Shown: in pieces, positions 1 through 9,017 of the stretch
How the letters are laid out: each line of letters opens with the position of its first letter
Numbering within the stretch: position 1 is the first letter of the stretch
Source of the DNA: Chthoniobacter sp.
GTDB lineage: Bacteria > Verrucomicrobiota > Verrucomicrobiia > Chthoniobacterales > Chthoniobacteraceae
NCBI GenBank assembly: GCA_025351065.1
Contig: JANXWQ010000527.1
Span: 1-11,763 of the forward strand
Reading direction: 5' to 3'
Length of the DNA: 11,763 nucleotides
The notes under the pieces: generated by a model
Told to the model about the DNA's origin: nothing
The model's database searches: none
The model's input: the letters and a program-made list of their open reading frames with translations, nothing else
Program-made: the position numbers and the translations under genes

Positions 1-261
1 ACCAAGTGTGCGTACGGTCAGCTCACACTCGGTCTCCTCGCCCCACTCCAGCTCGTGCCGGAAGTCAAACTCGTCCACCCGGCCCGGCCCGCGGTGATGT
101 TTCCAGGTGACCCAGGTTTCCAAGCCGATGTCGCCCTGCGCCTCGGTGGTCGCCTCGTAGGTGTAGGCAAATTTGCGCCCGCCGTCCGCTGCCGCGAAGG
201 GCTGGCTGGCTCGCAGGGCGAGGAGGATGAGCAGGATGAAAAATGTGGGTCGGTTGAGCAT
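1..261 (-). CDS. Exported protein, possible outer-membrane beta-barrel (N-terminal part, runs off window)
   Basis: The 87 visible codons begin MLNRPTFFILLILLALRASQ, a hydrophobic signal peptide ending near AFAAADGG. The mature part starts GRKFAYTYEATTEAQG and continues with ETWVTWKHH and VDEFDFRHELEWG. These alternating aromatic and charged residues fit the first strands of an outer-membrane beta-barrel. From memory the pattern resembles uncharacterised barrel-like proteins of Verrucomicrobia and Planctomycetes (possibly the family labelled DUF6662), but I could not verify this. The reading frame is open to the window edge and the C-terminus is missing. The gene lies downstream of the copper ATPase on the same strand, 138 bases away. 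It has its own A/T-rich upstream region and a possible Fur-like site, so it is probably a separate, iron-responsive unit. The start was chosen because the signal peptide follows it directly. No clear Shine-Dalgarno sequence is present. Confidence 0.6.
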   Translation of the reverse strand, partial: MLNRPTFFILLILLALRASQPFAAADGGRKFAYTYEATTEAQGDIGLETWVTWKHHRGPGRVDEFDFRHELEWGEETECELTVRTLG

Positions 262-399
262 GGTGTTTGTATTGAGAACGAGTCGCAACAGAAAATAGCA
301 AGGTTTCCGATTATGCAAGTGCTTTTTTCAAGACGGAAATGAGGAGCGCATCCGCAGGCGCCCTTCCCGGCCTGTGCTCGCCATCCCAGAGCCCAGGGA
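262..399. other. Intergenic region between the Cu ATPase and the exported protein
   Basis: These 138 bases hold the Fur-like site described separately and an A/T-rich stretch at about 290-335 that could supply a promoter. I see no convincing terminator after the ATPase stop. The only small dyad is ATCCC/GGGAT right at the stop (about 383-400), and it lacks a T-tract. Confidence 0.4.
271..289 (-). promoter_or_regulatory. Candidate Fur-like operator upstream of the exported protein
   Basis: On the minus strand this reads GTTGCGACTCGTTCTCAAT, 9 bases before the ATG at 261. The arms TTGAGA (272-277) and TCGCAA (283-288) pair at 5 of 6 positions across a 5-base centre. The TTCTCAA half is typical of Fur boxes. 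A weak promoter could lie just upstream on the minus strand: TATTTT as -10 (292-297) and TTGCAT as -35 (313-318), with a short 15-base spacer. The site would then overlap the transcription start, a usual place for repression. This is motif resemblance only. Confidence 0.35.
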
Positions 400-2895
<2,496 letters not shown>

Positions 2896-3153
2896 TACAC
2901 CTCCGGACGTCTGAAGCCGAGATGCAGTTGCCCCTGGCGTGTGCTCACGCGGAACGTGGTGCCTTCCGGCGCCGGGGCAAAGACTTGACCGCTTCCAACA
3001 CGCGCAGAGGGATCGCGGAGACGGCGAGGAGCATGCGCGTCCGACTCCCCGGTGAGCAAGGCCTCGCGCAACTTGTTGGGGCCGTTGGTCGCGAGGCGTT
3101 GGGATTTACGAAACAATGCAGCAGTTATTTTTGCTCATCGGAACGGCGGTTGT
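2896..3153 (-). other. Region between the BNR protein and copA, with a doubtful 73-codon ORF (2895-3116)
   Basis: A minus-strand ORF of 73 codons starts MFRKSQRLATNGPNKLREAL and ends GFRRPEV, with its TAA overlapping the copA ATG as TAATG. It holds the only good Shine-Dalgarno sequence in front of copA. The peptide is Arg/Pro-rich and has no recognisable domain or hydrophobic segment. Its middle part, CTCCGCGATCCCTCTGCGCG on the minus strand, resembles the low-complexity 'ctccgcg...ctctgcg' intergenic repeats I recall from Verrucomicrobia and Planctomycetes. It may therefore be a repeat remnant or a leader that couples copA translation, not a real protein. No terminator is evident, so copA is probably co-transcribed with the genes upstream. 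Confidence 0.3.
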
Positions 3154-4254
3154 TCAGCGCGCGATCTCCGCTTTCAAAATTCGCTGCGCGCTTTCGCCCG
3201 ACTCCCAAACGATGACGGTGGAGCGGCCATCGGGCGCGGCGGCGAGGCTGGGGGCCGCGCCTTGGGCATCGAGCAGGCGCGGTGCGGCAGCGGGGAGCTG
3301 GAGCATGAGGCCGGCTTTGCTCCGCCAAGCCATGACGGGGCCGCGCGCGGTGGTGGCGAGGGCGGCATCCTTGCCTTCGCCCACGGATTTTTCCGGCTCG
3401 CCGGGGCGCGAGAGAAAGAGCTGCGAGTCGCGCCGCCAGACGGTCATGGGCGCGGCGGTCGCATCGCGCAGAAAGGCGATGCCGCCGCCGTCCATGGGGC
3501 AGGCGTTGAGCTTCCAGGTACCGGTGCCGAGTTTCGCGGCGGGGGCGAAAATGCGCCCGCCGTCGCGGCTCAGCGCGAGGTAGAGGTCGCGCGCGCTGCC
3601 GAGGGAATTGCGCCACATCGCGGCGAGTTCGCCGTGCGGGCCAAAGGCCAGACTCGGCGCGCAGCATTGGCAGATCGAGCCGTCGGGCGATTGGTAAACG
3701 CGCGCGTCGGGCTGCCATGTCGCGCCGCCGTCCTCCGAAAGCGCGGCCCATAACTCCGTGCCGCTGCCGCGCAGGTCGAGCCACGCCAAGGCGACGCGCG
3801 GGCCGCTGGCTGCCAGCGCGTGGAGCCCTTCGCGCGCGGCTTTCGGCGCGGTGTTCACCATCACCGGCGCGGCCCAGGTCGCCCCGCCGTCGGCAGAAGT
3901 CCACGCGAGCAGATCGCCTACCTCATGCGAGATGGCGGCGACCACGAGCCGGTCGCCCGCGACCACGAGACGCGGCCCCCGGTGCATGCCGAGCGCGAGT
4001 TTCGGCAGCGCGGCGATTTTCACCGGCGCGCGAAAGGTGCGCGCCTCGTCGGTGGAGACGCTGTGGAAAATCGCGCCCTCGCGTCCGAAGACGACATGGA
4101 TTTCGCCGCGCGCACCGACGGCCGCCTGCGGCTGCTGCGCCCCGCGCAAATCCGGCGGCGTGATTTCCACCGGCGCAGCGGAGACCATCGAGACGGCGGC
4201 AGAGGCGAGCAGGAGCAGGCGCGAGATCATGCGCCGAGCAAAGCAGGCGGTCAT
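3154..4254 (-). CDS. Exported BNR-repeat / sialidase-fold beta-propeller protein with a CxCC motif
   Basis: This is a predicted periplasmic or secreted beta-propeller of 366 residues. The N-terminus (MTACFARRMISRLLLLASAA, then VSMVSAA) is a signal peptide. Asp-box (BNR) motifs recur: STDEARTF (about 67-74), SADGGATW (120-127), SEDGGATW (173-180) and SRDGGRIF (229-236). They indicate a six-bladed sialidase-like fold. Sialidase activity is not implied, since many BNR proteins are not sialidases. A CQCC motif (195-198) and a CPMDGG motif (252-257) are striking Cys features, and a metal-binding or disulfide role is possible. The start at 4254 overlaps the exporter's stop as ATGA, which indicates translational coupling, although a start at 4230 (MISRLLLL) is possible. 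Its place between a Ni/Co exporter and a Cu ATPase suggests a metal-related periplasmic job, but this is inferred only from context. Confidence 0.8.
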   Translation of the reverse strand: MTACFARRMISRLLLLASAAVSMVSAAPVEITPPDLRGAQQPQAAVGARGEIHVVFGREGAIFHSVSTDEARTFRAPVKIAALPKLALGMHRGPRLVVAGDRLVVAAISHEVGDLLAWTSADGGATWAAPVMVNTAPKAAREGLHALAASGPRVALAWLDLRGSGTELWAALSEDGGATWQPDARVYQSPDGSICQCCAPSLAFGPHGELAAMWRNSLGSARDLYLALSRDGGRIFAPAAKLGTGTWKLNACPMDGGGIAFLRDATAAPMTVWRRDSQLFLSRPGEPEKSVGEGKDAALATTARGPVMAWRSKAGLMLQLPAAAPRLLDAQGAAPSLAAAPDGRSTVIVWESGESAQRILKAEIAR

Positions 4255-5369
4255 GGCGTGGGCAATGTCTTCCAGCCGTGCCAGGCCATGTATGTGGCAA
4301 GGATGACGAGGAGCACGCACGAGACGTACGGCGCGCGGCGCATCGTTTCGCTGAAACCGCGAAAGCGCTTCTCGGCGTGACGTACGCTCACGGCGGCAAT
4401 GACACCGGCCGCGACCATCGTGAGCGCGAGGCCGAGGCTGAACGCGCCGACCATCGCCAAGCCGAGTGAGGCGCGCTTGAGTTGCAGGCAGACGAGCAAA
4501 ACCGTGAACGCCGCCGGGCACGGCATCAGCCCGCCGGTGATGCCGAACATGACGATCTGCGGTGTGGTCACGGTGCGCCCGCCGAAGCGCTGCGCGATGT
4601 CCTGCGCGTGGGCGCGCTCGTGGGCGTCCTGGTATTCTTTGCTCTCGTCATCGTGGCCGTGGTGGTGCGCGCCTTCGCGAAACTCCGCGCTGCAGGTGTG
4701 GCGGTGGCCGCCGTGGCCGAGCGTGAGCACGGCGTCGAACTCGTGCGGCTCCGGGATGGCGTCGCGCGATTCGAGAAAGCCCGCCTTTTGCGCGAAGGCG
4801 AAAGTCTGCCGCGTGCCGTCGGGGCGCACCGTTTCGATGGCGGTGTCCGCGGCGGCGGGCAGACTCGCGCCGGGCGCGACACGCAGGCGGAAGACCGGCG
4901 GCACGCCGCCCTCAAAAACGCTCAGCTCCACTTTGCCGTGGCCCGTATCGAGAATGAACAGCTCGCTGTGGTCGTGCCCGTGAGCATTTTCGCCGAGCGC
5001 GTGATCGTGCCCGTGCGCCTCGCACAGTTCGCGCCGCGTGCGGAAATACATCCACGCGGCAAGCGCGAAAATGAAGACCGCCGAGCCGATTTGCAGATAC
5101 GGCTCGACGCGCTCGGCATCCCACTGGCTGCCAAAATGCAGCGCCCCGGCAGCGAGCACCCAGATGATGAGCGAGTGCGAAAGCGCCGCCGAAAGCCCGA
5201 GCAGCACCGCCTGCGCAACCGTGCCGCGGATCGCGATGATGAACGCCGCCATCATCGTCTTCGAGTGGCCCGGCTCCAGACCGTGCAGCGCGCCCAGCAG
5301 AATGGCCGTGGGAATGAAGAGCCACAGATTGGCGGCTCCGTTTTGGAGGGCTTGCAGGAAGTCAGGCAT
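4251..5369 (-). CDS. rcnA: RcnA-like nickel/cobalt efflux permease with a large histidine-rich insertion
   Basis: This inner-membrane exporter is of the RcnA/NiCoT type, which removes Ni(II) and Co(II) from the cytoplasm. The first helix region carries HGLEPGHSKTMMAAF (about 29-43), the family signature. Further helices follow at about 52-77 and 90-109, and GGLMPCPAAFTVLL (about 279-292) marks the second half. The protein ends with two more hydrophobic segments. At 372 residues it is about 100 longer than E. coli RcnA (about 274, from memory). The extra length is an extramembrane insertion of about 115-255. It has His-rich edges (EAHGHDHALGENAHGHDH and HGGHRHTC...HHHGHDDE) around a beta-rich core that starts LFILDTGHGKVEL. 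The gene is first in a minus-strand operon and divergent from a CsoR/RcnR-family repressor. The ATG at 5369 has no clear Shine-Dalgarno. Copper as an additional substrate cannot be excluded. Confidence 0.88.
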   Translation of the reverse strand: MPDFLQALQNGAANLWLFIPTAILLGALHGLEPGHSKTMMAAFIIAIRGTVAQAVLLGLSAALSHSLIIWVLAAGALHFGSQWDAERVEPYLQIGSAVFIFALAAWMYFRTRRELCEAHGHDHALGENAHGHDHSELFILDTGHGKVELSVFEGGVPPVFRLRVAPGASLPAAADTAIETVRPDGTRQTFAFAQKAGFLESRDAIPEPHEFDAVLTLGHGGHRHTCSAEFREGAHHHGHDDESKEYQDAHERAHAQDIAQRFGGRTVTTPQIVMFGITGGLMPCPAAFTVLLVCLQLKRASLGLAMVGAFSLGLALTMVAAGVIAAVSVRHAEKRFRGFSETMRRAPYVSCVLLVILATYMAWHGWKTLPTP

Positions 5370-5402
5370 GGAGGCGAGTCGGTTTGGAAGAGGAGCGTGT
5401 GC

Positions 5403-5431
5403 CTTATACCCCCATACCCCATAAAAACCAA
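5403..5431 (-). promoter_or_regulatory. Candidate promoter and CsoR/RcnR-type operator for the exporter operon
   Basis: On the minus strand a -10 TATAAG (5403-5408) follows a -35 TTGGTT (5426-5431) with a 17-base spacer. The spacer lies within a dyad: on the plus strand, TTAT (5404-5407) and ATAA (5421-5424) flank two C-runs, ACCCCC (5408-5413) and CCCC (5417-5420), separated by ATA. A/T-rich inverted ends around a G/C-tract are the operator form bound by RcnR, InrS and FrmR-type repressors. A repressor bound here would block the exporter promoter. The site also lies 50 bases upstream of the repressor's own GTG, so autoregulation is plausible. I could not identify a good plus-strand promoter. 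Confidence 0.5.
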
Positions 5432-5473
5432 CGCTTACTTTACGCGGGCCGTTCCGGCGCTTAACATCGGCGC

Positions 5474-5758
5474 GTGTCGAAGCACCATCATCACCCCGAA
5501 GCAGAACGCCGCGCCTCCATCGTCCGCGTCCGCAAGGTCGCGGGGCAGCTCGCCGCCATCGAGCGGATGCTGGATGAGGACCGGGATTGCGCCGAGATAC
5601 TGACCCAGCTCGTCTCCGCCCGGCGCGGTCTGAAATCGCTGGCCGAAAAGCTCATTCATTCGCATGTGCATCACTGCATTGAGGAGGCGCACAGCCCGGC
5701 GGAAGGCCAGCGCAAGCTGCGCGAACTGATCACCGTGCTGGAGCGCTACGTCGAGTAG
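5474..5758 (+). CDS. CsoR/RcnR-family metal-sensing transcriptional repressor
   Basis: This is a small all-helical DNA-binding repressor that releases its operator when it binds metal. The 94 residues match the family throughout (RVRKVAGQLAAIERMLDEDRDC near the N-terminus, ending LERYVE). Candidate ligands are His7 in a HHHH run, Cys39, His64 and Cys68. The 32-25-4 residue spacing matches, from memory, the H-C-H-C ligand set of the Synechocystis nickel sensor InrS. RcnR would have His at the last position, and CsoR has no N-terminal His. Nickel is therefore the best guess, with Cu(I) the main alternative. Translation starts at a GTG with no visible Shine-Dalgarno. The gene is divergent from the RcnA-like exporter, its likely target, and converges on the multicopper oxidase with only 12 bases between their stop codons. 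Confidence 0.92.
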   Translation: MSKHHHHPEAERRASIVRVRKVAGQLAAIERMLDEDRDCAEILTQLVSARRGLKSLAEKLIHSHVHHCIEEAHSPAEGQRKLRELITVLERYVE

Positions 5759-5770
5759 AGCGGGAGGGGA

Positions 5771-7171
5771 CTAGCCAGGCCCGTGCCGGTGGCCAGCCCC
5801 GCCTTTACCCGGCGCGGCGTCGGGGATGAAACCGAGGTCGCGTTTCATCCGCTCCGGATCGGCGACGGCGGAGGAGGTGCCCTCGGGCTGCGCGTACCAG
5901 CCAGGGTCGGTGTCGTAGCTGGCGAGGTCGGCGCGGACTTTGAGGTTCGTGTACATGCCTCCCATGGTGATGTAGTCGTACGGCCCCGGTGCGCCGACCA
6001 TCGGCACGGAATTGCGCGGCACTTTCATCCCCATGTCGCCCATGTCGGCCATGCCGGCTTCGCCCATGGTCATGTAGCCGGGCAGGAATTTGCGCACGCC
6101 TTTGTCGAAGTCGCCGCGCTCGACGCCGATGAGGTTCGGGATCTGGTGGCCCATTTGGTTCATGACGTGGTGCGACATGTGGCAGTGAAAGGCCCAGTCG
6201 CCCGGATTGTCGGCGATGAACTCGACGGTGCGCGTGCTGCCCACGGGCACGATCGTCGTGACCTCCGGCCAGCGCGCACTCTCCGGGATGACGCCGCCGT
6301 CCGTCTCGCGCACCCACCAGTAGTGCCCGTGGAAGTGCATCGAGTGATGATCCATCGCCGAGAGATTGCCGATGCGGAGGCGGGTGCGGTCGCCTTGTTT
6401 CACGATCATCGGCGCGGTGCCGGGGTAGGCCTTGGCGTTGAGGGTGAGGAGATTGAAATCGGTCATCTCGTTGGGATTCGGGCGCGTGGTGCCGGGGTCG
6501 ATACGCCACTCGCTGAGCAGATAGACAAAGTCGCGGTCGGGCCGCGGCTCGCGCTCCTCGCGCGGGTGGATGACGAACATGCCGATGAGCCCGAGCGCCA
6601 TCTGCGTCATCTCGTCGTGGTGCGCGTGATACATGAAGGTGCCGTGCTGCCAGACGGTGAATTCATAGACGAAGGTCTCGCCCGGCTGGATGGCTTTTTG
6701 CGTCAGGCCGCCGACGCCATCCATGCCATTGGGAAGGATGATGCCGTGCCAGTGGACGGTCGTCGCAGCGGGCAAATTGTTGGTCACGTAAATGCGGAGC
6801 CGGTCGCCCTCGACGCACTCGATGGTCGGGCCGTGAACCTGGCCGTTGTAGCCCCAGCACGTCGCGCGCAGCGCTTCATTGTGCGCGGTCTTCGGGACGA
6901 ATTCGTGCCACACTTCGCCGCAGGAAAGGTGCATGACTTTCACGCCATCGATCACTTTCCACGGAAGTGTCGAGCCGTTGAGCGTGACCGTGGGAGTGTA
7001 GTGTTTATGCGGCTCGCCGGGCTGCGGGTGCGGCGGGCGCCGCCAGGCGGGCTGGCCGTCGCCGGGCTTCGCGGCGCGGTCGGCGGCTTGTGCGAGAGCG
7101 GTGGTGCGGTCGAGGGCGGCGATGCCGGCAAGGGCGGTGGCGCTGCCGAAAAGTTGGCGTCGGTTGAGCAT
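5771..7171 (-). CDS. Periplasmic multicopper oxidase (CopA/CueO-like, Cu(I) oxidation)
   Basis: This cupredoxin-fold oxidase probably oxidises Cu(I) to Cu(II) in the periplasm, coupled to reduction of O2 to water. The 466 residues contain all four copper motifs: HWHG (140-143), HAHH (182-185), HxxHFHGH (276-283) and HCHxxxHxxxxM (329-340), with His/Cys/His plus axial Met forming the T1 site. A Met-rich segment (Met367, 369, 374, 377, 380, 382, 391) and a His-containing tail (GHRHGPG) are typical of copper-tolerance oxidases. The N-terminus MLNRRQLFGSATALAGIAAL has a twin-arginine motif, so Tat export in a folded, copper-loaded state is likely. The ATG lies 3 bases after the TolC-like gene's stop and has no Shine-Dalgarno, so translation is probably coupled. 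It is last in its operon. Homologues are also annotated as manganese or phenol oxidases, but the context favours copper. Confidence 0.93.
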   Translation of the reverse strand: MLNRRQLFGSATALAGIAALDRTTALAQAADRAAKPGDGQPAWRRPPHPQPGEPHKHYTPTVTLNGSTLPWKVIDGVKVMHLSCGEVWHEFVPKTAHNEALRATCWGYNGQVHGPTIECVEGDRLRIYVTNNLPAATTVHWHGIILPNGMDGVGGLTQKAIQPGETFVYEFTVWQHGTFMYHAHHDEMTQMALGLIGMFVIHPREEREPRPDRDFVYLLSEWRIDPGTTRPNPNEMTDFNLLTLNAKAYPGTAPMIVKQGDRTRLRIGNLSAMDHHSMHFHGHYWWVRETDGGVIPESARWPEVTTIVPVGSTRTVEFIADNPGDWAFHCHMSHHVMNQMGHQIPNLIGVERGDFDKGVRKFLPGYMTMGEAGMADMGDMGMKVPRNSVPMVGAPGPYDYITMGGMYTNLKVRADLASYDTDPGWYAQPEGTSSAVADPERMKRDLGFIPDAAPGKGGAGHRHGPG

Positions 7172-7174
7172 AGG

Positions 7175-8590
7175 TCAGTGGGGTTTGCTGGTGGTGGTTT
7201 TAAGTGGCGGTGGCGCGGCTTTTGGCGCACGCGGTTTCGCGTCGAGGTCGCCGCCGACGGCGCGCTCGAGTTCGGCGCGGGTCATCCAGTAGTCGCGGCG
7301 GGCGGAGATCCAGCCGCGCTCTGCTTCGAGCTCCTCGCGCTTCGCGGTGAAAAGGTCGAACGCGCCGGTGAGCATCGCGTTATAGTTCAGCAGCGTGAGC
7401 GCGAGGATGCGCTGGCGCACGGGCCGCAGGTCGTCGCGGTAAAACTGCGCCACGTCGCGCTGGCTCAGCATGCGGTCGCGCAGCTCGCGCACGTCCGAGC
7501 GGATGTCGATGGCGAGCTGCTCAAACTTCCGCTCCGCCATGCGAAGCTGCGCCTCGCCGCGCGCGAGCCGCGCCTGGCCTTGGTTGAAGATCGGCAGCTC
7601 CAGCCGCACCGACGGCCCAGTGAGGTTCGCGCCGTCCGGGTCGTGCTCGCCCGCGATGCCAAAATCGAGCACGCCGATGAAGCGGAACTGCTTCTCCAGC
7701 CCGAGCGCTTTCACCTCGCTCTCCAGCCCCGCGCGCGCCGCCGCGAGATCGAGGCGATTCGCGACCGCGAGCGTTTCGAGCCCGCGCACGCTCGGTTCGC
7801 TGGCTGGTACGTCGGGCAGTTCGCCGCCGAGTTTCCAGCCCGTGTCACGGCCCCAAAGTCCGAGCAGCCGGTTTAGTTTTTCGCGATGCTCGCGCCCCTC
7901 CGCCTCCGCCATTGCGACATCGAGCCGCGACTGGCTGTAAACCGCCTGCTCCTGCGCGAGCTTGAGGTCCGTCGTGTTGCCCGCCTCGTGGATTTTCTGC
8001 AAAAATTCCAGCGACGCCGCCTGCGCCTCATGCGCCACGCGCAGCCGCCCAAGCAGCGCCTCGTCGGCCTGGAGCTGATACGTCGCCGCCTTCACCTCGG
8101 CGACCAGCTTCACCACAGCATCCGCGACCCGAAGCTGCGCCGCCGCGAGCTTGTCACGCGCCACTCGCGAGCGCAGCGGGATCATCAGCAGATCGAGAAA
8201 ATTCTGCGCGATGCCCCATTCCAACATCGTGCCGCTGGGCGGACGGTCGGGAAATTTCGCCGTCAGGCTGGCCTCGGGATTCGCCAGCATCCGCGCCCCG
8301 CGCACGTCGGCAAACGACAGCCCGACTTCTTCAAACATCGCCTGCAATTCGCGATTGTTCAGCAGCGCCACCTGCACCGCGCCGGAGACATTCAGCGGCT
8401 TTTTCAAAAGCGCGCGCACCTCCGCCAGTGACTCCTCCCGCGCCGCCATGTCCTGTCCCCACCGCACGCTGCGCCGCGTGCGCTCCTGCACGGTCTGCGC
8501 GACCGGCGCGAAGGGTTGGTCCCTGGCCGCGGGGGCAGACGCACCGGCGGCAATGAGGAAAAACGTGAGAAGGGATTTAATGATTTTCAT
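7175..8590 (-). CDS. TolC/CusC-family outer-membrane efflux channel
   Basis: This is an outer-membrane factor that would form a trimeric channel-tunnel for export from the periplasm. The 471 residues begin with a signal peptide (MKIIKSLLTFFLIAAGASA). They continue with long heptad-rich helices, for example about 145-235 and 335-440, in two homologous halves typical of the OEP fold. ALLNNRELQAMFEEVGLSFADV (about 77-98) and the matching RLDLAAARAGLESEVKAL in the second half mark the repeat. No lipobox Cys is visible, unlike E. coli CusC. The C-terminal tail is Pro/Lys-rich (KPRAPKAAPPPLKTTTSKPH). The gene overlaps the upstream lipoprotein by 14 bases and is followed after 3 bases by the multicopper oxidase, so all three are probably one transcript. 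No RND pump or adaptor gene is in the window, so the inner-membrane partner is unknown. Confidence 0.92.
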   Translation of the reverse strand: MKIIKSLLTFFLIAAGASAPAARDQPFAPVAQTVQERTRRSVRWGQDMAAREESLAEVRALLKKPLNVSGAVQVALLNNRELQAMFEEVGLSFADVRGARMLANPEASLTAKFPDRPPSGTMLEWGIAQNFLDLLMIPLRSRVARDKLAAAQLRVADAVVKLVAEVKAATYQLQADEALLGRLRVAHEAQAASLEFLQKIHEAGNTTDLKLAQEQAVYSQSRLDVAMAEAEGREHREKLNRLLGLWGRDTGWKLGGELPDVPASEPSVRGLETLAVANRLDLAAARAGLESEVKALGLEKQFRFIGVLDFGIAGEHDPDGANLTGPSVRLELPIFNQGQARLARGEAQLRMAERKFEQLAIDIRSDVRELRDRMLSQRDVAQFYRDDLRPVRQRILALTLLNYNAMLTGAFDLFTAKREELEAERGWISARRDYWMTRAELERAVGGDLDAKPRAPKAAPPPLKTTTSKPH

Positions 8591-8906
8591 GGCCGGGCAT
8601 TTTCATTTTGGGCGCTGGCGTGCTTGCTGGCGCAGGTGCGGTCGCCGCCTGGGGTGCGTTTGGGTTGAGGTGGGTTTGATCGGCGGGCGGTTCGGATTCG
8701 GCGGCCTCGGCCTGCCGCGCGCGCTGGGCGAGGAGCTCGCGCGTGCGTCGCGTGTTGGCGTCGGCGCGCAGCGCGGCGCGGGCGGGCGGCGCAGCGGCTT
8801 CCAAGGCGTCGAGGCTCGCGGGATGTGTCGGCCCGATGACCAGCGGCGGCGTAGCGCAGCCCGCGAGCAGAGCGATGAGCGCGAGTGGGAAATATAAATG
8901 ACGCAT
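8577..8906 (-). CDS. Small lipoprotein with a Met/His-rich C-terminus
   Basis: This is a 109-residue predicted lipoprotein. MRHLYFPLALIALLAGC carries a lipobox (LLAG with Cys17), so the mature protein is lipid-anchored. The middle is charged and helical (about 37-70), followed by an Ala/Pro-rich linker (APQAATAPAPASTPAP). It ends PKMKMPGHENH, whose Met and His residues could bind Cu(I) or Ag(I). I do not recognise a named family. The gene overlaps the TolC-like gene by 14 bases, a strong sign of coupled expression and joint function. A 13-bp hairpin ends 10 bases before its ATG, where a ribosome-binding site would be. A role as a periplasmic copper chaperone or channel accessory is an inference from context. 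Confidence 0.8.
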   Translation of the reverse strand: MRHLYFPLALIALLAGCATPPLVIGPTHPASLDALEAAAPPARAALRADANTRRTRELLAQRARQAEAAESEPPADQTHLNPNAPQAATAPAPASTPAPKMKMPGHENH

Positions 8907-8916
8907 GAGTGTGGGA

Positions 8917-8949
8917 GCGCAACGGCACGGGTCGGACGTGCCGCTGCGC
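8917..8949 (-). repeat. Hairpin just upstream of the lipoprotein start
   Basis: The arms 8917-8929 (GCGCAACGGCACG) and 8937-8949 (CGTGCCGCTGCGC) pair at 12 of 13 positions around a 7-base loop. The hairpin lies between the TRASH-like gene and the lipoprotein, ending 10 bases before the ATG at 8906. No T-tract follows on either strand, so it does not look like an intrinsic terminator. It could stabilise or process the mRNA, reduce expression of the downstream genes, or be a REP-like remnant. Confidence 0.6.
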
Positions 8950-8961
8950 GATGTTGATTGG

Positions 8962-9017
8962 CTACTTCTTGGCCGGCGCGTCCTTCACCAATTTCACGTA
9001 TTTTGCCGGATCCTTTT
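8962..9017 (-). pseudogene. Out-of-frame C-terminal continuation of the TRASH/YHS-like gene
   Basis: In the -1 frame relative to the main ORF this stretch encodes KDPAKYVKLVKDAPAKK and a TAG stop. It matches the usual end of this protein family, and the whole span 8962-9263 is 302 bases, one short of 101 codons. The junction is an A4 run on the coding strand, so a single lost A is the simplest explanation. Confidence 0.6.

Noticed and set aside
4255..4521. N-terminal extension of the BNR protein to an ATG at 4521
   Set aside because: It lies wholly within the exporter gene and would hide the signal peptide. The ATGA overlap at 4251-4254 marks a better start.
5436..5441. TACTTT as a -10 box for the repressor gene
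   Set aside because: It matches the consensus poorly and no -35 is found at a suitable distance.
5783..7876. Plus-strand ORF of 697 codons antisense to the multicopper oxidase and TolC genes
   Set aside because: It spans two well-supported genes and shows only shadow-frame composition with many His/Val/Ala/Arg codons and no motif.
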